NCBI GenBank assembly: GCA_016704445.1
Contig: JADJAE010000178.1
Location: 1-41,708, forward strand
Source of the DNA: Deltaproteobacteria bacterium
GTDB taxonomy: Bacteria > Myxococcota_A > Polyangia > Polyangiales > Ga0077539
Reading direction: 5' to 3'
DNA: 41,708 nucleotides
Positions 36,027 through 41,708 of this stretch are shown piece after piece. The translations under genes and the position numbers were made by a program. Within the stretch, counting starts at the first letter, position 1; every line of letters begins with the position of its first letter. The notes beneath the pieces are model-generated. The model had not been told where the DNA came from. It was given only the letters and a program-made list of their open reading frames with translations, and made no database searches.

Positions 36027-36779
36027 ATGAACGGGGCGCGGGGAGCATCGCTGGTCGGCGTCGAAGCGAGCCGCACCACGCGGACGGTGATCGTCATCTT
36101 CATGGTCCTCGCGGCTGGCGTCATTTCGGGGTGCTACGCCAAGGCCCGGGACGAAGCCCGTGCTGCGGTGGTCCGCCTGGAGCAGGAGAAGACAGGGGTG
36201 AACGCCGACCTCCAGCGACAACGCGAGGCAGTGGCCACGGCCCAACGTCAGGTCACCGAGCTCACCGAACGGGTCCGCGCCGTCGAGGCCCAGAACCAGC
36301 AACTACGACAGACGCCCCGGTTCTACTTCGACCGGGCCGTAGACGCCGAGACCCAGGCCACGACCGCGAACACCGACGCCGCGGACCGGACGGCCATCGC
36401 GGCTTTCCATGAGGTCTCCACCCGATTCCCGGAGGACCCCCTGGCGGGCACGGCCACGGCCCGGGAGGCCACCCTGGAGGGACGCATTGCAGATCGGGCC
36501 TCGGCGCTGCGGGCTGCTCAGGCTTCGGTCGTCCGTCTCATCGCGACATGCCGTAGAGAAACGGCGACCGCGAGCGCAGCCGAACGAGGGTCCATACGTT
36601 TCGACGGGTACCAACAGCTCGACATGAACACGGCAATGGCCGGGAGCCGTCGGGCTGAGGGGCACACCCGCGCCGCGACGGCCGCCAAGGAGCATGCGAC
36701 GGGCTTGCTGGCAGGGGTGCCGGACCCGGGCAACACGCTTCGGGATCAGATCAATGGGTGCGACGAGAGCTCGGACTGA
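36027..36779 (+). CDS. Coiled-coil lipoprotein, possible Lpp/TolA-like envelope protein
   Basis: Intact 250-residue protein from ATG 36027, with CGGGGGA a few bases upstream. The signal peptide VIVIFMVLAAGVISGC ends in a lipobox cysteine (residue ~32). A long charged heptad region follows: ARAAVVRLEQEKTGVNADL and ATAQRQVTELTERVRAVEAQ, a clear coiled coil of about 55 residues. The rest is helical (FYFDRAVDAETQATTANTD, FHEVSTRFPEDPLAGTA), resembling a tetratricopeptide-like segment. Probably tethered to the inner or outer membrane facing the periplasm. Function unknown. Confidence 0.75.
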   Translation: MNGARGASLVGVEASRTTRTVIVIFMVLAAGVISGCYAKARDEARAAVVRLEQEKTGVNADLQRQREAVATAQRQVTELTERVRAVEAQNQQLRQTPRFYFDRAVDAETQATTANTDAADRTAIAAFHEVSTRFPEDPLAGTATAREATLEGRIADRASALRAAQASVVRLIATCRRETATASAAERGSIRFDGYQQLDMNTAMAGSRRAEGHTRAATAAKEHATGLLAGVPDPGNTLRDQINGCDESSD

Positions 36780-36987
36780 GGCCACGCGTCTGGGGGATGA
36801 TCCCAGCCGGGGCCGTGTCACCCGCTCACCCCGTCAATCAACGTTCAACACCGTTCCAACCGCTGCGTTCAGTGCAACCGGCATTGGGGCCAGAAAGTGG
36901 GCTACGAACATGCACTTCGCGTCAGCCGGTGAGTCTTTCCGTCACCATGGCCCGTGCTCGGCACTCCGCCGAACGCACACGCCTCCG

Positions 36988-39007
36988 ATGAAGAGTTTCC
37001 GGATCGGTGCGTTGGTCGGATTGATCGCGATGGCTGCGAGCGGCACGAGTCTCGCCCAGGATGCAGTGGGGAGCGCAAGTCTCGCACAACTCGCTGCTGG
37101 CTGGGACCACACGTGCGTGCGGACAGCAACGGGTCAGGTCCTCTGCTGGGGGGGCAACTACGTAGGGCAACTTGGCGACGGGACGCAGGATTCGCGTCCG
37201 ACCCCCACGCCCGTCGTGGGCCTCGCAGATGCCGTCGAGATCACCGCGGGGAGCGGTCACACATGCGCTCGGAGTACCAGTGGACAGGTCCTCTGCTGGG
37301 GGGGTAACCAATACGGACAACTCGGCGACGGAAGGACTTTTCCGCGGGGTATTCCGGGTCGCCTGACCCCCACGCCCGTCGTAGGCCTTGCAGATGCCGT
37401 GGAGATCAGAGCGGGGTCTGCACACACATGCGCTCGGAGGACGACAGGCGAGGTAGTCTGCTGGGGGGACAACCAATACGGACAACTCGGCGACGGGACG
37501 ACGGTCCAACGTCTGACGCCCACTCCTGTCGAGGACATTACCGATGCCGTCGAGATCGTCGCAGGTGAGTCGCACACGTGCGCGCGCCGGGCCACCGGAC
37601 AAGTTCTCTGCTGGGGAATCGGTCCCGAAGGGCAACTCGGCAACGGGACAGCGACTCGCCGCCTGAGACCGGACAGGTTCTCTGTTGGGGATTCAATCCA
37701 TACGGGCAGATCGGCGACGGATCGACGAACAATGTTCGTGCGCCGTCGCCCGTCGTGGGCCTCGCTGATGCCGTCGAGATCAATGTGGGTGGATGGCACA
37801 CATGCGTTCGGCGGGCGACGGGTCAGGTCCTCTGTTGGGGGCGCAACGCCCAAGGGCAACTGGGAGACAGGACCCAGACTGATCAACAAAGACCACGCAC
37901 ACCCATAGCTAGGCTGAACGATGCCATCGAGATCGCAGCGGGCTCCAGCCACACGTGCGCCCGGCGGGGAAACGGCGCTGTAGTCTGTTGGGGGGACAAC
38001 CAATACGGACAACTCGGTGATGGGACGACGACCCAGCGACTAACCCCACGCCCGTGTCTGGGCTCACAGGGGCCACCGAGGTCACCACGACGACACGCCA
38101 ACCCTCCGTTGGAGGCGGCGCTTCGCAAGCGCCCACCCCGCCAGTGGCAATGCCGCCTGCGGGTCAATGTGAGGCTCTCGCAGCGGCTGCACGTAGCTGC
38201 GAAGATATCGGTAGACATCGCCGTGAAACCTGCGTGGAACGATGCGAACAGCGAAACACCGTGTGTCAGGATCGGATGGACCGCCGTAACACGGCCATTG
38301 TGAATGCATCGGGCTGCAACCGGAGCTCGGAGCCATACGCATCCAGGAGGCTGGCGATGTCGCTGGTGGCCCGCTGCACGGCAGCCCTCGGAGAATGCAC
38401 CGGGCACTGCGAGGCCATCGTTAATCGCCCCTGCGAGCGACGGAACGAGGCATCTCGTGCGTGTGCACAGCGGTCGCGGCAGGCACAGGGTCAAGTAGCG
38501 AGACAGCTGGTCGTTACCTTCCTTGCGGGGGACCGAAACCTGTCAGGGCGCAACCTGGATGGCGCAGACCTGCATGGACTTGACCTTCATGGTGTAAACC
38601 TCAGTGGTGCGCACTTCGTCGAGGCCAACCTCGCGGGAGCCAACCTCGCGGGAGCCAACCTGAACGCAGCGTTCCTTTTCAATACGAACCTCGCAGGCGC
38701 GAACCTCACTCACGCTAACCTATCTGACGCCTCGCTCAGTGGTGTGAACTTTTCCAATGCTGACATGACTGGCTCCGACCTTTCTCGTGTCGCCTGCGAC
38801 CGCAACAGTACATTCACTGACGCAATACTAGCAGGTGCCCGTCTGACTGAGTGCCCGTTGCAACAGCCGCAACCGGGTGCGGTTGGTCAACCATGGAGAG
38901 TATGCGGGGAGTGGTGCACATGCCCCCCGGCTCCAGCGCCTTCCCCGCCCGACCCAAGAACTCTCCGTCATTTGCATATGCATAACGGTGTCTATCGGTT
39001 GGAGTAG
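36988..39007 (+). CDS. Secreted RCC1-repeat / pentapeptide-repeat protein
   Basis: ATG 36988 gives the signal peptide MKSFRIGALVGLIAMAASG...SLAQ. It is followed by RCC1-type repeats of about 50 residues, each with AGxxHTCAR and QVLCWGxNxYGQLGDG. Four are read in the first frame, then near 37668 the frame changes and about 25 residues of the fifth repeat are missing. Three more follow, and a second change near 38045 (a run of four C where five would restore the frame) leads to a cysteine-rich linker and then about 17 pentapeptide repeats of the form A(D/N)LxG (NLAGANLAGANLNAAFLF). The last residues are Pro/Cys-rich. The RCC1 part should form a propeller and the pentapeptide part a right-handed beta-helix. 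Extracellular; function unknown. Confidence 0.75.
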
Positions 39008-39130
39008 CCGTGGTCCAGTTCAACGGCGCGGTGTGTCAGAACCTGGAAGCTGCCGGTGGCTCACCCGGAAACCCGGAGCCCCCTGTGATGCTGCCACCAC
39101 CCACTCACGAAGACCCTCTGAAGGAGCATC

Positions 39131-39791
39131 ATGAAATCCAGAATCTCAGTCCCGCAGCGGACACTCTTGATGACTTCGATGCTCGCCCTCGCGGCATGTA
39201 CGAAGTCGCCCTCGGCTCCGGGGCAGCGCGCCGACGCTCATGTCGCAGCAACCGATGTTGCGCACACCCCGACGCCGTTGTCTCCCCATCGGCACCCGAT
39301 GCGGTTCTGTCGCCGCCCGCCCCAACAACGGTCGTGCCCGATGTTCGCGGCACTTGGACAACGCGATTCAATACGCCGAGCGGCGAAAGCCTATCCCCTG
39401 TGACAATCACCCTCCGACAGAACCTGGAGGAGACACCTCGGACCCGGTCCTTGCACTGTGATTCTCAGGCCAATGCGTCGTCGGCAAGCACCAACGCAGG
39501 GAGAGGCACCTCTCACAGTGCCTTCCCCGTGACAGTGGAGGAGTGACTCACATGGGCGGACAGACCACCGCACCACAAGAACTGGATTCGTGTTCGATTT
39601 CCAGGGGCCGACGGTCGATCGTTCACGGGGTTTTGGACGAACGCCTTGCCATTGACGACTCCTGGTGCCCATCGTGTAGCGGACTGGGCTGGGAGCGCGA
39701 CGGGAGCGGGGCAACAGCGACGGCAAGCGCCCGTCTCGAAGCCGATCTACCCTATAGCCGCTGCGTCTCTCATCTGCGGTCCGACCCGTAG
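39131..39791 (+). pseudogene. Decayed lipoprotein, copy 1
   Basis: ATG 39131: lipoprotein signal MTSMLALAAC with lipobox LAAC. After a shift near 39290 the protein continues PSAPDAVLSPPAPTTVVPD and VRGTWTTRFNTPSGESLSP, and after further shifts FDFQGPTV, LAIDDSWCPSC and a stop at 39789-39791. The VRGTWTTRF segment is repeated in the following copy. Three or more frame changes make it a probable pseudogene or a poorly sequenced gene. Confidence 0.5.
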
Positions 39792-39835
39792 GCAGCACTG
39801 CTGGCGCAGAGGAGATCGACCCGCCCGCGCATCAG

Positions 39836-40540
39836 TTGCTTCGTTCGACGACGATCCGGCGTGGTCGGGAAGCGATATCCTCGTCCACTTCCTGGATGGG
39901 ACAAGACCCGGAGGGGCTGGATGTACATCCCCGTGTTCGACTCGCGGAGTGTGCACCTGCGTCGATGCCGGTTATCGCGACCGACGGTTCGGGCCCCTTC
40001 CTGGTGCCCCAGACCACAGTGCCAGTTCACCCAACTTCGACATCAGGAATCCTGCGGAGCCGAGCACGGCTCCCCCTGCTGACCTCGGAACCTCCTGCCA
40101 GTGCCGCCGACCTCATTGATGTGCGCGGTATCTGGACGACGGACTTCGCCTTTACTGATGGCACATCCTTCCCTCTTCAGCTTGAGTTGATGCAAAACCT
40201 CCGGGACGCCAACACCTCCCGTCCTCGATGGCACCACGGACCTTTCGGTGCCGCAGTGTTCGAGGCGTTCCTGGTAGGTGCGTAAAGTAGTATCTATCAT
40301 TTCTCCAATGAGGACGGTGGCTGAAATCTCGATGGGATCGCTATCGGAGATGACGGGGTTTTCTTGGAACGTAACGAGACCTCCATGGCCTCTCAGGTGG
40401 GGCGATCCTCACACATTGCTCCCGATGGTCGGACGTTCCGGCGTCTTCACCCGGATCGGCGATTTACGACGCCAGGAGATAAACCACCACGGACATGGAA
40501 CGGTCGGAGACAGGGGACAGACTCACTACCAGCAGTGACG
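39836..40540 (+). pseudogene. Decayed lipoprotein-like, copy 2
   Basis: Contains VRGIWTTDFAFTDGTSFPLQ and LELMQNLRDANT, clearly paralogous to VRGTWTTRF...TLRQNLEET in the copy before it. Further pieces in other frames include LDGTTDLSVPQCSRR, IGDDGVFLERNETSMAS and HIAPDGRTF. No start or signal peptide is preserved. Tandem duplication followed by decay is the likely history. Confidence 0.4.
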
Positions 40541-41708
40541 GCCCTGGAAGCCCGGTGCCTCCACGAGGGTCTGGCAGATCCTGCGGTTCAAGCTGCCCGC
40601 CGTGGCGCGCACCCCGACTGATCCCGTCACCCTCGGGCGAGCACCCTCAGCCCGCCCCGGGGACCAACCCCGTTCACGCCCATACCGCCCCTCCTCCAGC
40701 ACCCCGCCGAGGTTGAATGGTAGACCCGCAAGCCCCTCGTCTCCGCCGAGCTCGCGGCCCACGCCGAGACCTCCCGGGCGGAGCGTGAGGTGGAGGCTGA
40801 GGAAGGCACCCGCGTCGTTGGTGACGCGGTCCGGGTGCTGTTCACCCGAGGCCCTGTCAGCCGGTGTGCGGCGGCGTCACCCCGCCTCGCCCGTGAGGTC
40901 GGCCCCCGCCCTGCCCCACAGCACGGTCACGAGGGCGGCGTCCGCGGCCTCCCGGTCCCGGCCCCGCAGTCGGACGAGGTCACCCTAGGCGGACGACCCT
41001 CGGAGAATGCCCGGCCTCAATGATTGCCTGGATAAACGGCTCTTTCATGATGCCACGCACGGACTCTTCCGCCGTCTGGTCGTCGATCTCTCCTGCTGTA
41101 GGCGCTTGACGTTGCACTGAGACGATCGAAATCTTCGATCTCAGCGTCCTATTCGCGACTTCGCGAGAGTTGACGCCGGGGCGGGGCTGGCTGATGAGGC
41201 TGTTCACTGGTATTGAGATCGCTGCCACCTTCAAACGGTCTTTATCGATCTTCATGAGGACAGTTCCGTCACCTGGATTAAGAGTTACAGTTGGGTCGCC
41301 ATGTGCCCCGTGGGCTGGCTCGGCGGCTCCCTGAGGTACGCCACCGCGTGTCCTGAAACCGCCGCAAAGCCGCTTGAAGGCGGATCCTCGGCGGGGAGAC
41401 ACTGTGGCGGGTGTGGCTCCCATCGTGCTCGGGGTCCTGGGGCTCCTGGCAGCGACGTGATGGGGCGGGGTTGAAGGCGGGCAGAGCCATGCATTGAGGT
41501 TCGCGCCTGAACACTCACCCGCAGGATGCCCCGTGGAGCCGATCTCGTCCTTCATCTTCCCGCCGCCCTCAAGCCCTCGCTGACGTCCTGAGCCACGCCG
41601 TGACGATGCCCTGCGCGGCCGTCGAGCACGCCCGGTCGGACGGCCAGCTTCGACTGCGCCGCGGTCGTGAGCGCGCGGTGGCGACGCTCGGCGCCGAGGT
41701 ACAACGAT
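40541..41708. other. Right edge, no certain gene
   Basis: Several short protein-like stretches occur, none convincing: LVSAELAAHAETSRAEREVE (plus, about 40735-40800), a minus frame from about 41260 to 40980 with GDGTVLMKIDKDRLKVAA and SIVSVQRQAPTAGEIDDQ, and MPRGADLVLHLPAALKPSL (plus, from 41526) that seems to continue in another frame as DVLSHAVTMPCAAVEHARSD to the window edge. The last may be the 5' part of a gene that runs off the window. I do not recognise any of them. Confidence 0.35.

Noticed and set aside
36694..36987. Coding extension upstream of the RCC1 protein
   Set aside because: The signal peptide starts at ATG 36988; sequence before it overlaps the preceding lipoprotein gene and looks non-coding.

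Overview
This is a high-GC window in which long cysteine-rich lipoproteins (MopE-type CNGVDDDCDG motif, NCGxCGxxC repeats), RCC1-repeat and HEAT-repeat proteins, and cyclic-nucleotide-binding proteins sit beside defence genes. That mix suggests a large-genome Myxococcota bacterium (Polyangia or Sandaracinus-like). This is inference from gene content. No rRNA or complete tRNA is present to confirm it. The first ~2.1 kb is visibly AT-richer than the rest and looks foreign.

Layout. 1-2121: three overlapping genes ending in a ComEC-type metallo-beta-lactamase-fold protein. 2447-4332: an AAA ATPase overlapping a DUF4435/TOPRIM-like protein, the gene pair of PARIS anti-phage systems. 4419-4607: a large inverted repeat. 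4732-6943: a MopE-like lipoprotein with a beta-propeller-like C-terminus. 7085-7711: a VapBC-type toxin-antitoxin pair. 7709-7980: the first copies of a structured dispersed repeat. 8007-18030: a four-gene operon with the architecture of BREX type 2 (PglY-like ATPase, PglZ, BrxD, BrxHI) but with no PglX methyltransferase or PglW kinase anywhere in the window. Convergent to it are a UvrD-family helicase with a C-terminal Fe-S PD-(D/E)XK nuclease and an unknown partner (21591-18032).

22-33 kb is an accessory zone of small, often broken genes: a helical TPR-like protein, a nucleotidyltransferase remnant, a DEDDh exonuclease, HEAT-repeat proteins, an inverted pair of the dispersed repeat, tandem cNMP-binding proteins, an unknown two-gene operon and an AbrB/Doc toxin-antitoxin pair. 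It ends in a tyrosine recombinase gene that is split by a complete IS630-family element (32914-34682) and reads into a tRNA-Phe 3' fragment (35259-35305). That is the usual right end of a tRNA-targeted genomic island, so most of the window to the left is best read as a defence island whose left end is outside the window. To the right are an XRE regulator, a coiled-coil lipoprotein, an RCC1-pentapeptide secreted protein and decayed lipoprotein copies.

A technical theme runs through the window. Most long genes contain one or more frame changes, many at G/C homopolymers, and the protein continues sensibly in another frame. This looks like residual indel error in the assembly, so these genes are annotated as single loci across the shifts. 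A few breaks (the IS insertion, the missing half RCC1 repeat, the shortened nucleotidyltransferase) are not explained by single-base errors.
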